This document shows positions 50,787 to 63,076 of a DNA stretch of 64,000 nucleotides, piece after piece. Below the pieces are notes generated by a model. It saw only the letters and a list, made by a program, of their open reading frames with translations. It was not told the origin of the DNA and searched no databases. Where the stretch lies: assembly GCF_014805685.1 (NCBI RefSeq), contig NC_060896.1:3302889-3366888 (forward strand). Direction: 5' to 3'. A program made the translations under genes and the position numbers. The stretch's first letter is position 1, and every line of letters starts with the position of its first letter. Origin of the DNA: Silurus meridionalis (Eukaryota > Chordata > Actinopteri > Siluriformes > Siluridae).

Positions 50787-52178
50787 TGGCCCTCTTGTTG
50801 TGATGCTTCATGTTTTTTTTGGTGGTGGGGTGGATGTGATTGGGCAAAAAAGGGGCTGATGATTCAGTATTCAGAATTGAGTTCCTGTCGTTTTTTTTTA
50901 CCATATATACATACTTACTTCCATACATATACAGAACACAACAATATGAAAAAGCTCATATGCATATTTAAAGTACCTGTACATGTAAAAGTTTTTAATC
51001 CATAATTTAATCATTTCTACACAAAAGCATATTTTATAAGGTTTGTTAAAAAAAAATCCTACATTTAATTATTAAAAACAATGCAATATTGGTTAACAAA
51101 GACACATTTGCATGTAAAGAAAAAACAAAAACGCATCAGTTACACACTCAGTTATACTTTTTCCAGTTATGAATGGAAATTTGCTGGTGAGTTTTTGAGA
51201 ACCACATTTCCTCTAGAGATGATTTTTTCTTTTTTTTTTTCTTTTTTTTTTTTTATAAATCAGTTTAGCTTGTTTCAGCAAGAAGAGTGCCTCATTACAC
51301 ATGTTTCAAACATATGTTCCTAATGAGTGAATAGTTTTATTTCATTATTGTTAAGGGCTTTACAGAATTCTTATGTGTAAAAAGTTGTTTTTTATATTTA
51401 TGTATAAATCCAATGACACATTTCTTTATACTGTATGACCTGACACTCCACATTTTGTAAAAACATTTAAAACATAGCATTATTAATATTGTGTTTTATT
51501 TCTGTAAGAAGACGTTTATTTAAGGAGGCTTTATCAATGTTTTTTAACAGTGAGACCTAAAATTTGCATTTTCTTATTAAGAGAGTGATCAGGAAGGCTG
51601 GTGAGAAAAGGGGTATTTAAATCTGTTTGCACAAAAGATAAGATAACAGGAGATGCTCTTCAATTGAAATAGGCAAATATTCATTTGAAATGGATTGTGG
51701 TATAAGAGGAATAAAGCAGTTTTAGACATGCTTTTATGGGTAAATTGTCATCTTTAGGTTGCTGATACACTCTGCAGTGGTAGTGTAGGTTATGCTACTC
51801 TATAGAGCAACAATGATCTCTATGGTGTTTATTTGAATAAAACTAAATAAATAAATACATTTTTGGGCTGTCAGCTATTTAACAATGAAATGAAATATCT
51901 CACAAAATAAAATATATTTACATGCAGTTTCAGTTAGATACTGGATATTAATGTGGACATAGAGGGAGTTCTTATATAAACAAGTAATTATGTATTCAAT
52001 TTGTCAATGTTTTAATGATATACTGTATGAACTATGTATATGCATGCATGGATCAAAAAATCAATCAACCACAGAATAGTTTACATATTTACACAAGTAA
52101 TAAGATTGTACTAATTTTAAGTCATTTTTATTCAAGGTTCAGGGTCAAAATGTTCCAATTGCTATTTGATTACAGCTC
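50787..52178. other. Spacer between genes G and H
   Basis: About 1.4 kb, AT-rich, with T-rich runs near 51224-51255. I see no exon, RNA gene or recognisable element. A TTTATT near 52127 could be the polyadenylation signal of gene H. Confidence 0.5.
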
Positions 52179-55100
52179 TCAAAGAGCTTTAGAGGGCACT
52201 TTACCCATAAGGTGCTTCTTGGTATTCTCCTCAGGCCTAAAAATGATAATGAAACATTTAGGAGCGAAAATACAAATAGTTAAACCAAAACTTGAAGCCA
52301 GAATGGCAAAGATCTCCACAGCTACAGTGAATTTTCCAGGAGAGCTGACATAAGCTGGAATAAAGGTGATCCAAACTGCACAGAATATCAGCATGCTGAA
52401 TGTGATAAATTTGGCTTCATTGAAATTGTCAGGCAACTTCCTTGCCAGAAAAGCCAAAATAAAACATAAAAGAGCCAGAACTCCTATATAACCCAGCACA
52501 GCCCAGAAACCTATAACAGAACCTAAACCACATTCCAAGATTATTCTTTCCTTGTAGTGTTTTAAATTTTTAAAGGGGAAAGGAGGGGATATTTTCAACC
52601 ACAGAACACAAATAAGAACCTGCACAAGAGTGAACACAAGAACACTAAGTCTCTGTTGTGGAGGCCCAAACCATTTCATGACATTGCTACCTGGAAGTGT
52701 AGCCCTGAAAGCCATTAGCACGACTAAAGTTTTCCCCAGAACACAAGAAATGCAAAGCACAAAAGTGATCCCAAACGCTGTGTGGCGCAGCATACAGGAC
52801 CACTCAGAGGGCTGACCAATGAATGTTAGTGAACAAAGGAAACACAGGGTCAGTGAGAAGAGCAGCAGGAAACTCAGTTCAGAGTTGTTTGCCCTGACTA
52901 TAGGAGACGCCCTGTGCTTGTAAAAGACTGCAGCTACACAAACAGCCATGAAGGCCCCACCGATGGAGAACACTGTTAGGATGATGCTGAGAGTGTCGTC
53001 CCAGGAGAGGAACTCAACAGGTTTGGGAAGGCAGCTCTCTCGTTTCAGGTTGGGCCAAAACTCAGGGGGGCAGCGAATACAATCCAACGAGTCTAAAATA
53101 AATAGAACCAAGTTATATATACATGATGATGGACATTCAAGTAGCAAAAATTCAAGCTGGAAACAACTATATGTATATAAATATACAGTGAGGAAAATAA
53201 GTATTTGAACACCCTGCTATTTTGCAAGTTCTCCCACTTAGAAATCATGGAGGGGTCTGAAATTGTCATCGTAGGTGCATGTCCACTGTGAAAAAAAAAA
53301 ATCCACAAATCACAATGTATGATTTTTAAACTATTTATTTGTATGATACAGCTGCAAATAAGTATTTAAACACCTGTCTATCAGCTAGAATTCTGACCCT
53401 CAAAGACCTGTTAGTCTGCCTTTAAAATGTCCACCTCCACTACATTTATTATCCTAAATTAGATGCACCTGTTAGAGGTCGTTAGCTGCATAAAGACACC
53501 TGTCCACCCCATACAATCAGTAAGAATCCAACCACTAACATGGCCAAGACCAAAGAGCTGTCCAAAGACACTAGAGACAAAATCGTACACCTCCACAAGG
53601 CTGGAAAGGGCTACGGGGAAATTGCCAAGCAGCTTGGTGAAAAAAGGTCCACTGTTGGAGCAATCATTAGAAAATGGAAGAAGCTAAACATGACTGTCAA
53701 TCTCTCTCGGACTGGGGCTCCATGCAAGATCTCACCTCGTGGGGTCTCAATGATCCTAAGGAAGGTAAGAAATCAGCCTAGAACTACACAGGAGGAGCTG
53801 GTCAATGACCTGAAAAGAGCTGGGACCACCGTTTCCAAGGTTACTGTTGGTAATACACTAAGATGTCATGGTTTGAAATCATGCATGGCACGGAAGGTTC
53901 CCCTGCTTAAACCAGCACATGTCCAGGCACGTCTTAAGTTTGCCAATGACCATTTGGATGATCCAGAGGAGTCATGGGAGAAAGTCATGTGGTCAGATGA
54001 GACCAAAATAGAACTTTTGGGTCATAATTCCACTAAACGTGTTTGGAGAAAGAAGAATGATAAGTACTCTCCCAAGAACACCATTCCTACTGTGAAGCAT
54101 GGGGGTGGTAGCATCATGCTTTGGGGGTGTTTTTTTGCACATGGGACAGGGCGACTGCACTGTATTAAGGAGAGGATGACCGGGGCCATGTATTGCGAGA
54201 TTTTGGGGAACAACCTCTTTCCCTCAGTTAGAGCATTGAAGATGGGTTGAGGCTGGGTCCTCCAACATGACAATGACCCGAAGCACACAGCCAGAATAAG
54301 CAAGGAGTGGCTCTGTAAGAAGCATATCAAGGTTTTGGCATGGCCTAGCCAGTCTCCAGACCTAAACCAAATAGAGAATCTTTGGAGGGAGCTCAAACTC
54401 CAGGTTTCTCAGCGACAGGCCAGGAACCTGACTGATCTAGAGAACATCTGTTTGGAGGAGTGGGCCTAAATCCCTCCTGCAGTGTGTGCAAACCTGGTGA
54501 AAAACTACAGGAAACGTTTGACCTCTGTAATTGCAAACAAAGGCTACTGTACCTAATATTAACATTGACTTTCTCAGGTGTTCAAATACTTATTCACAGC
54601 TGTATCATACAAATAAATAGTTAAAAAATCATACATTGTGATTTCTGGATTTTTTTTTAGATTATGTCTCTCACAGTGGACATGCACCTACGATGACAAT
54701 TTCAGACCCCTCCATGATTTCTAAGTGGGAGAACTTGCAAAATAGCAGGGTGTTCAAATACTTATTTTCCTCACTGTATGTGATAGGCTTCTCTCACTTC
54801 ATTATATTATTATAAAGGGCTTTTTTTCTTATTACCTCTAGCTTGCTTACAAGTATTTTGAATGATGTAAAGGTTTATTTTTTTGGATTGCCTAGCTCTT
54901 TGCTTACTGATAACTGCAAGCCAGTTGCAGTTAAAGCCAGTTGAAGGTCCAGCTAGAGGAATTTCAACCTTGTTACTCTTGGCAGGAACAATCATTGATA
55001 TTTAAGGTGTATACAGGGCTGCCCCTAAATTATATACTGCACTAGATCTCTTAATACAACCCTGCTGTTACTATATAAAGCAGAAAATAAGAGAATAGAG

Positions 55101-57738
55101 ACATAATGAAGCTTATGCTGATCCATGCCATGATAAATACTTCACAGATATGTTATGCCAGAAAGCCGTCAGTTAAAACGTAGTGTGCAATGATTGTTCA
55201 TCATGGCATTAGGATTAAACATAAAAACAAAATAGAACTATACTTAAGATAATGTGTAGTTAAGTAGTAAAATTATTTTTCTTTTCTTCCTCTGTCTTCT
55301 TTACTATATACAAATCTTCTGCACCCACTACCTCCCTTATTATCTTATTTAAACAACTAAAAATCTTTTGTGAAGAGTGACAAAGAGTGACCGTTTTACA
55401 ATCAGGGTTCATGTCATAACAGTATATATTATGATATACAACCTGTGCTGTTACTGATCTCGCCTTCAGCACAGGGTATACAGTCAAAACAGCAAACAGG
55501 CCTCCGCTTCTGTACCGCTTTCCTGGTGCCTGGGGGGCAGCTCTCACTGCACACAGACACTGGTACCTAGCAGTACAAACAGACACATATGTAGATTCTA
55601 TAGTATATTGTAAACCAATAACAGCAGTGTATTGTTTTTTTTTTTTTTATTTAAATAAATCAATGATTAACATTTTTGTAAGAACAGCAAAACTGCTTTG
55701 TAATCAATGAGGCTGTACCTCTTTCTGTCCTCCACCCCAGCTGATATTTTTGCTCATTCTGAACTCCTGTCCTCTTGGTCTGGATGAGTCATACTGACCC
55801 ACTGTCACAAAATCCAAATTCCCATCCGTCTTAAACTGCCAGTTTATAAGTTCATAGACAGCTGGGGGGTCTCCATTAGAATCAAATGAGACCTGGAAGC
55901 CATTTTTTGTGGTGAAGTTCACTTGTTTGAGCTGATTGAGCATCTGCACAAAAGAATTTCATGAGATGTCATGGAACAGTGTCTTTTTCTAAATATTGAA
56001 TATTACTTGAAAACCAAAACTACAATTGAATATACTGACGGAAACAAGCATATAAAAAAAAAAAATAAATAAATAAATAAATAAATAAATAGTAATATCA
56101 TTATAATTGATCAATTTTATACCTGCCATGGTGTAAATGTAATATTCTTGTCACACTGTGAGCGATTGCAGATAAGTTCATGAATGGCATACGCTATGGC
56201 GTATGTCGCTTTGTACACCATGTTAGTGACACGTAGTTGAGACGTGTCCAAATATGGGTTCTGGAGCGTGTGAATGTCTTCACTGCCGTTACAATTTCGC
56301 AAGCCTTCTATCATGTCTGTTTGCTCTTTAAGGTAACAGTTAAATGAGCTTTCCCAAAATTCTTTTAACAGAGGTGATTTCAGTGCTTGGGCTGGAGTGA
56401 GGTCTAAAAGAAACTCACGAAGACCAGGAATGACCGACCGGGGAACACCAAACCCTATAGCACCGGCACATATGTTATACCGCAGAAAATCAGGATCTAT
56501 GATCCACGTTTCGCTCCCAATCCACTGAATCGGAGGTGGTGGTTGTCGTGCCAGTTCTTCTAAGAGAAACCTCATCTCCCCTGTGTGCATGAATGCAACT
56601 AGAACCCGGGCTGTTGATCTGCGGATTACATTTGCAACTCTCTCCAATTTACTGGCTGACTGTGTCCGGTAATAGACTTCAGAATACTCCACACATATAC
56701 CTTCCTCTTGGGCAGCTTTTAGGAATGATGCCATTCCGTAATTTCCATAATCTGTGTCGCTGCGCACGGCTCCAATCCACGTCCATCCGAAATGTTTGAC
56801 CAGTCTTGCAAGTGCGGCTGCTTGGTGGTGGTCACTAGGAATGGTCCTAAAGAAGGCAGGATACTGATGCTTATCACTCAGACAGGCACAGGTTGCATAA
56901 TGACTCACCTGGAATTCAGACAGTGTAAGAAAAAAAAAAGAGAGAAAATTGAGTCATTATAGTTTGCATTTTTATATGTATTTGCCTGCATATGTAAATA
57001 TAAGTCATGGTTTTAACCTGGGGAATTCCAAAAAGACCGAGCATTCTGGCTATACTGATTGATGGTGTTGAAGCAGAATCTCCTATGACAGCAGTTACAG
57101 CAGCCATGGATGATTTTGAACAGGAATTCGTGTTATTGAAATCCGTCCCCAAACCGTTTGCAAGCTGAAATGCAACTTTGATGGCCATTGGCACAGTGGA
57201 GCAAGAATCATATATCTGGTATCCTAAAGTGATGTTTGGTAGGAGATCGGTTCTTTTGTTGATCTCATGGATGGTGAACTCCAAAGCACGGGCAAAGCGC
57301 AGTTCTCTGAAATCCATGCTGATAAGACAAAGTAAGATATAAAACCAGTACAATATACTTTTTGGTTGATCACAGAATTAATTCATTAATAACACAATCT
57401 TAAAAAGATCAAATAAAACCTAAACAAAATGTGATAAATACTATATATATAAAATTATTATAATTTTTTAACAAAATCCAACACACCAACCTCCCAGAGC
57501 ACTGGAGCTGTGATGGCAGCCTGGTGTAAGTCATTTGTTCTGATTTAGTATAGTAATGAATAGTAAAAATCCCTCCAATTACAAAGTCTCCATTCATAAA
57601 TATACCAGGCTGTTGAGGAACAGTCAAGAGTCGGCAGCTGACTGTATTAACTTGACATGCTGCTGGCTCGATCACAGTTATCCACAGAACTGGAAGGAAT
57701 GGCATCAGAATATAAAAGACCTGCATGGCTGAGTCCAT
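52179..57738 (-). CDS. OlfC/V2R-like class C olfactory receptor, gene H (865 aa)
   Basis: Exons 57491-57738, 57018-57318, 56123-56908, 55719-55943, 55443-55566, 52179-53092, in frame. Three in-frame ATGs exist: 57777, 57738 and 57726. I chose 57738 because it has an ACCATGG context and because the TATTTAAA at 57781-57788 would put the transcription start downstream of 57777. The signal peptide follows ([15 protein letters not shown]). Flytrap motifs: [48 protein letters not shown]; cysteine-rich exon [15 protein letters not shown]-terminus [17 protein letters not shown]. Intron 5 is unusually long (2.35 kb) because it contains a Tc1-type transposon. The exon 5 donor is GTTGTA, shared with I. 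Role: olfactory chemoreceptor; closest to I. Confidence 0.92.
53186..54776 (+). mobile_element. Tc1-type DNA transposon in intron 5 of gene H
   Basis: A 1591-bp element flanked by TA (53184-53185, 54777-54778). Its inverted ends match almost perfectly for ~107 bp, then after a ~10-bp insertion on one side continue to ~200 bp. Each end carries two direct repeats of an 18-bp motif (aataagtatttgaacacc): 53196-53213 and 53357-53374 on the left, 54577-54594 and 54749-54766 inverted on the right. That is the IR/DR layout of fish Tc1 elements such as the salmonid type. It lies opposite to the host gene's orientation. Confidence 0.9.
53540..54556 (+). pseudogene. Tc1 transposase with two in-frame stops
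   Basis: A single frame of 338 codons from ATG 53540 to TAA 54554-54556, with no frameshift. Two stops interrupt it: TGA at 54248-54250 (just before [14 protein letters not shown]) and TAA at 54467-54469 (before IPPAV). N-terminal helix-turn-helix blocks ([20 protein letters not shown], then PRTTQEELV) precede the DDE catalytic domain: [12 protein letters not shown] (first Asp), HDNDPKHTA (second Asp) and LNQIENLW (Glu). Each stop is one base change from a sense codon, so decay is recent, but this copy cannot make active enzyme. Confidence 0.9.
56057..56091. repeat. (AAAT)n microsatellite in intron 3 of gene H
   Basis: About seven AAAT units after an A-run. Confidence 0.9.
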
Positions 57739-57780
57739 GGTCTTCGGTATTCTAAAGGCCAGGAAACTGCTTCCCATTGC

Positions 57781-57788
57781 TTTAAATA
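57781..57788 (-). promoter_or_regulatory. TATTTAAA TATA-like box of gene H
   Basis: 43 bp upstream of ATG 57738 and only 4 bp upstream of ATG 57777, which argues against the longer protein. Confidence 0.45.
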
Positions 57789-58199
57789 GTCATCTTGCAA
57801 TGATGCACTAGGGTGGGGGGAGTGGTTATGTAGTTTTCGATTAAAATAATGAAGACTTTTATGTTATATTTATGTGAGATATAGTAGAGTGTCATTAAAG
57901 GAAATATTCAAATTTGCTATAGAATAAGAGATAAAGGGGAGTAATGGCAGGGTTGCCAGATTCTAGCTGCCAAAATAGTGATTAGAGCAAATACATTGTT
58001 CATGTTTGTGAATGTGTTCAAGTGTAGTCTGGACCAGGACCTGAATTTGTAAATGGGTGAAATGTTTTTTCTTTTCTTCTTTTTTTAGCCTACAATTGTG
58101 AAACGATATATGATATAAACTTGATATATGTAATTCAGGAAGAGAATATGTACCATTGCATGATTAAGGGTTAAATATGATGTATTATTATATTATTAA

Positions 58200-58545
58200 A
58201 TTCAGGTTTAAGTTGATTTCTATAGCGATTTTTACAAAGGATATTGTCTCAAAGCAGCTTTGCAGAATTTAAGAATTATAGAACAAGAAATTTAAATATA
58301 AGTGAATTATGTGTATTTATCCCTAATGAGAAAGCCTTGGGCGACTGTGGCAAGGAAAAACGGAGAAAAAGGAGAAACCTTGAGAGGAACCAGATTTAAA
58401 AAGGAAAACCATCCTCATATTAAGAGTGTGATTATAAATCATAAAAACAATACAATGGATACAATACAATCATTTCTACTGTCAGTTGAAGTTGTTAAAC
58501 TGATAATGAATAGATCAGATTATATACATGACAACCCTAACTCCT
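58200..58545 (+). repeat. Abundant fish interspersed repeat
   Basis: Recognisable by 'attgtctcaaagcagctttg', then 'cgactgtggcaaggaaaaac' and 'ccttgagaggaaccag', phrases I know from a dispersed repeat common in otophysan fish. No coding capacity. Confidence 0.5.
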
Positions 58546-58553
58546 CCTCCTCC

Positions 58554-58555
<2 letters not shown>

Positions 58556-58624
<69 letters not shown>

Positions 58625-58640
58625 GTTATTATTATTAATA
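58556..58640. repeat. (AAT)n/(ATT)n microsatellite
   Basis: A run of AAT units turning into ATT units, directly before the tRNA-derived SINE. Confidence 0.95.
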
Positions 58641-58650
58641 ATAATTGGGT

Positions 58651-58870
58651 TCTCTGGTGGTCTAGTGGTTAGGATGCGGCGCTCTCACCGCTGCGGCCCG
58701 GGTTCAATCCCCGGTCAGGGAACCAACCCCAGCCACTTTCAGTGCCAGTCCCAACCCCGGATAAATTGGGGAGGTTTGCGTTAGGAAGGGCATCCAGCGT
58801 AAAAACATGTGCCAAATCGAACGTGCGGTTGATCCGCTGTGGCGACCCCTAACGGGAGAAGCCGAAATAA
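58651..58870 (+). repeat. tRNA-Glu-derived SINE
   Basis: 58651-58722 is an almost intact 72-nt tRNA-Glu-like head: A box 'tggtctagtggttaggat', anticodon loop with CTC, B box 'gggttcaatcc', ends pairing TCTCTGG/CAGGGAA. It runs on without a terminator into a SINE body (gaagggcatccagcgtaaaa, then 'cctaacgggagaagccgaaa') ending in an ATT-rich tail. The first acceptor-stem bases carry mismatches. Confidence 0.8.
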
Positions 58871-59767
58871 AGTTTATTATTATTATTAATTACTTTATTA
58901 ATACTTTAAAAAAAAATTGATAAAGCTGATTCCTTGTGTCTATTGGTTTTAAACCACTGGCCATGAAGCTTCATTCCTGTCTAAGCCACTTCAGCATTTC
59001 TGAGTGCTTTAGGCCACAAACTAAAGATGTTATGCTGATTTTGTAAATAATATTAATATATTTTATTTCCATTTCCATTATTTATGAATCTCACAAGCTT
59101 GCTGTCTTTTCCTGTTAAGTTCTGTTTAAAAATGCTTTGTAAATAACTATATGGATGATTTGGGCTTTTGCCAGTTCATTATATCAGAGGCCATTTAACA
59201 ACAGAAGTGATTCCAAAGTTTAATCAGCCCAACTGCACAAGTGCATAGGTTATAACTGTTACTGTCTCCAGCCTCACTAAAATCAACCTGAAACACCACC
59301 CCCCTGCTGTGGGCGTCATCGTGCTTTCTGTCCTTCTGCCAGCAGATGTCGCCACACGTCCAGTGCAAAACTTTTCATTCTGTCAACGCGTCCTCCTCCT
59401 TCATACCATAAGAAATTTGGGTTATGAATGAGATTCTGTCACTATCTACCCCTGTGTTGACATGAACATCTTTTTTTACTTTAAATCTAGGTCAATTTTG
59501 AGACAGCAAGTCTAAAATAAAACCATTCACGTGAAGATTGTAATCTGCCCAGGCAATTGAATTTGGAATCTGTTTTATGAATTAAAATTGTGCTGTTGAT
59601 CATATGATCATTCAAATATTAAAACAATTTATTCTGTAGGCCCTAGGACAGGGTCTTCAGATGAAAGAACATGTCCAGTTTTGGACCAAGCAATGTATTT
59701 TAGTTGTCTTAACCAAGTACATGAAAATAGTGTAAGAGATATATGTAGTCATTCATATATATATATA
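58871..59767. other. Gene-free spacer between H and I
   Basis: AT-rich apart from a slightly GC-richer part near 59280-59405. I see no exon or element in it. Confidence 0.4.
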
Positions 59768-60289
59768 CAGTACAGACCAAAAGTTTGGACACACCTTCTC
59801 ATTCAAAGAGTTTTCTTTATTTCCATGACTATGAAAATTGTAGAGTCACACTGAAGGCATCAAGGGCTATTTGACCAAGAAGGAGAGTGATGGGGGGCTG
59901 CACCAGATGACCTGGCCTCCACAGTCACCGGACCTGAACCCAATCGAGATGGTTTAGGGGTGAGCTGGACCGCAGAGTGAAGGCAAAAGGGCCAACAAGT
60001 GCCAAGCATCTCTCGGGGAACTCCTTCAAGACTGTTGGAAGACCATTTCAGGTGACTACCTCTTGAAGCTCATCAAGAGAATGCCAAGAGTGTGCAAAGC
60101 AGTAATCAAAGCAAAAGGTGGCTACTTTGAAGAACCTAGAATATGACATTTTTCAGTTGTTTCACACTTTTTTGTTATGTATATAATTCCATATATAATT
60201 CCACGTGTTCATTCATAGTTTTGATGCCTTCAGTGTGAATCTACAATTTTCATAGTCATGAAAATAAAGAAAACTCTTTGAATGAGAAG
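59768..60289. mobile_element. Internally deleted Tc1-like element, copy 2
   Basis: Nearly identical to 45063-45614, with the same left inverted end after TA and the same PQSPDLNPIEM remnant. The right end stops at 'ctttgaatgagaa', so the outer ~25 bp of the right inverted repeat are missing. Confidence 0.85.
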
Positions 60290-60944
60290 AATGAACAATA
60301 TATATATTGTTGAATATGTATTTTAAAATTTTATTCTCCTTTTCTGGTCTGATTCAAAGTAAAAGAGTCAAATACATGCTGTAAGAGCATTCATGCATTC
60401 ATGTCTCAAAATGATGCAGTAGTTTAAATTTAACTATTCAGAAAAGTTGTGTAAAAGATTAAAGAAAAAAATAACTTAAAAAAGTTATGTATAAATAAAC
60501 CACCAAAATCATACAGATGAAGAGAATGTAAGTGAAAGCTCAATAAATATAACATTGGTTTTACAAAACTACAAGATGTCAAAGCATGATGCAGAGATGG
60601 TTAAAGAGTTTATTAGAGACGTTGTTGATACATTGTTGAATGTGAACAAAAAGATGAACTCAAAGATGAAATTAAAAAATTCCTAATATTAGCTAGTGGT
60701 TACTAATAACATCTTGAAATATTTTTATTCCTAGAATTCTTAGTTTTTTTGTCTTCATTCTTATTATTAAATGAATAATGAATTATTAGATAAGAAATTA
60801 GAAATCAATGTGATCCAAGCTCATTTTTTAAACAATTATTTGGCTAGAATAGCTAAGATTGGATTCTAGAAAGAAGAGCTACAATTCTGTTAAATCAAAT
60901 TTATTTAATTTTTTTTATTATTATCTGTTTCCATTGTATAAATT

Positions 60945-62423
60945 TCAGAGCGCTTTAGAGGGCACTTTACCCATGAGGTGTTTCTTGGTATTCTCCTCTG
61001 GCCGGAAAATAATGATAAAACATTTGGGAGCAAAAATACAAATAGTTAAACCAAAGCTTGAAGCTAATATTGCAAAAATCTCCACAGCTACAGTGAATTT
61101 TCCAGGAGAGCTGACATAAGCTGGAATAAAGGTGATCCACACTGCACAGAATATCAGCATGCTGAATGTGATGAATTTGGCTTCATTGAAATTGTCAGGT
61201 AGCTTCCGGGCCAGAAAAGCCAAAATAAAACACAAAAGTGCCAGGACTCCTATATAACCCAGCACAGCCCAGAAACCTATAGCAGAACCTAAACCACATT
61301 CCAAGATTATTCTTTCCTTGTAGTGTTTGAGATTTTTGAAAGGGAAAGGAGGTGATATTTTTAACCAGACCACACAAATAATCACTTGTATGAGAGTAAA
61401 TGAGATCACACTGAGTCTCTGTTGTGGAGGCCCAAACCATTTCATAACATTGCTGCCTGGAAGTGTAGCTCTGAAGGCCATTAAGACCACTAAGGTTTTT
61501 CCCAGAACACAGGAGATACAGAGGACGAAGGTGATCCCAAACGCTGTGTGGCGCAGCATACAGGACCACTCAGAGGGCTGACCAATGAAAGTAAGTGAAC
61601 AGAGGAAACACAGGGTCAGTGAGAAGAGCAGCAGGAAGCTCAGCTCAGAGTTGTTGGCCCTAACAATAGGAGACGCCCTGTGCTTGTAAAAGACTGCAGC
61701 TACACACACAGCCATGAAGGCCCCTGCTATGGAGAACACTGTTAGGATGATGCCCAGAGTTTCATCCCAGGAGAGGAACTCAACAGGTTTGGGAAGGCAG
61801 CGGTCTTGCTTTGTGTTGGGCCAAAACTCAGGAAGACAATAGGAGCAATCCAATGAGTCTACAAGGTTTAAAAAAAAAGAAAACATAAAAAATGTTTTGT
61901 GCTTTTAGTGGACAGAACATTACATGGAATCATTATGGCATTATGATTAAACATAAAAACAAAATAAAACTATACTTAAAGATAATGTCTTTTTTGTAAG
62001 GAAAAAGAAATTATAGTGTGAAATTAAGTAGTTAAATTCTTTTTCTTTTCTCCCTCTGTCTTCTTTACTATTTACAAATCTTCTGCACCCACTACCTCCC
62101 TAATTATCTTATTCAAACAACTAAAAATCTTTTGTGAAGAGTGACAAACAGTGACAGTTTTACAATCAGAGTTCATGTCATAACAGTATATATTATGATA
62201 TACAACCTGTGTGGTTACTGATCTCTCCTTCTGCACATGTTATACAGTCAAAACAGCAGACAGGCCTTCGCTTCTGTACCGCTTTCCTGGTGCCTGGGGG
62301 GCAGCTCTCACTGCACACAGACACTGGTACCTGAGAGGGACAGCAGAGGGACCTTAAGTGCAAATGCTTGATTATTATAATTATTTTTTAACTAGATTTT
62401 ATGTTTCTACTAAAAATATATTT

Positions 62424-62495
<72 letters not shown>

Positions 62496-63026
62496 GCTAT
62501 CTAGCTAGCTAGCTATTATATATATATAGTTAGCTAGCTAGCTATTATATCAAAAGTGTATGTACAGTGACAAGGACTACAAAGTTTCTCCAATTACAAC
62601 CTCAAAATGTGTTTGTGTGTTTTCTTTTGTTTTTTGACACATGCATGAAGAAACAGTAGTAGATATATAAACAAATTGACTGTACCTCTTTCTGTCCTCC
62701 AACCCAGCTGATATTTTTGCTCATTCTAAACTCTTGACCTCTTGGTCTGAGCGAGTCATACTGGCCCACTGTGACGAAATCTAGAGCTCCATCGTTCTTA
62801 AATTGCCAGTTTATGAGTTCATAGACAGCTGGAGGGTCTCCATTAGAGTCAAATGAGACCTGAAATCCGTTATTTGTAGTGAAGTTTACTATTTTAAGCT
62901 GGTCAAATATCTGAAGGAAACATTTCATAAAAATAAATAAAAAATAAATAATAATAATTAAAAAAATGTTAATTCATATATTCAAATGTGTTTCATCATG
63001 TTTAATTTCATCATTCTAAACAAAAA

Positions 63027-63076
<50 letters not shown>

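Noticed and set aside
58651..58722. Apparent tRNA-Glu gene with CTC anticodon
   Set aside because: Acceptor-stem mismatches, no T-run terminator and direct continuation into a SINE body show it is the head of a tRNA-derived SINE.
58302..58784. Frame of 160 codons with a long Ile run
   Set aside because: It spans an interspersed repeat, an (AAT)n tract and a SINE; it is not a gene.
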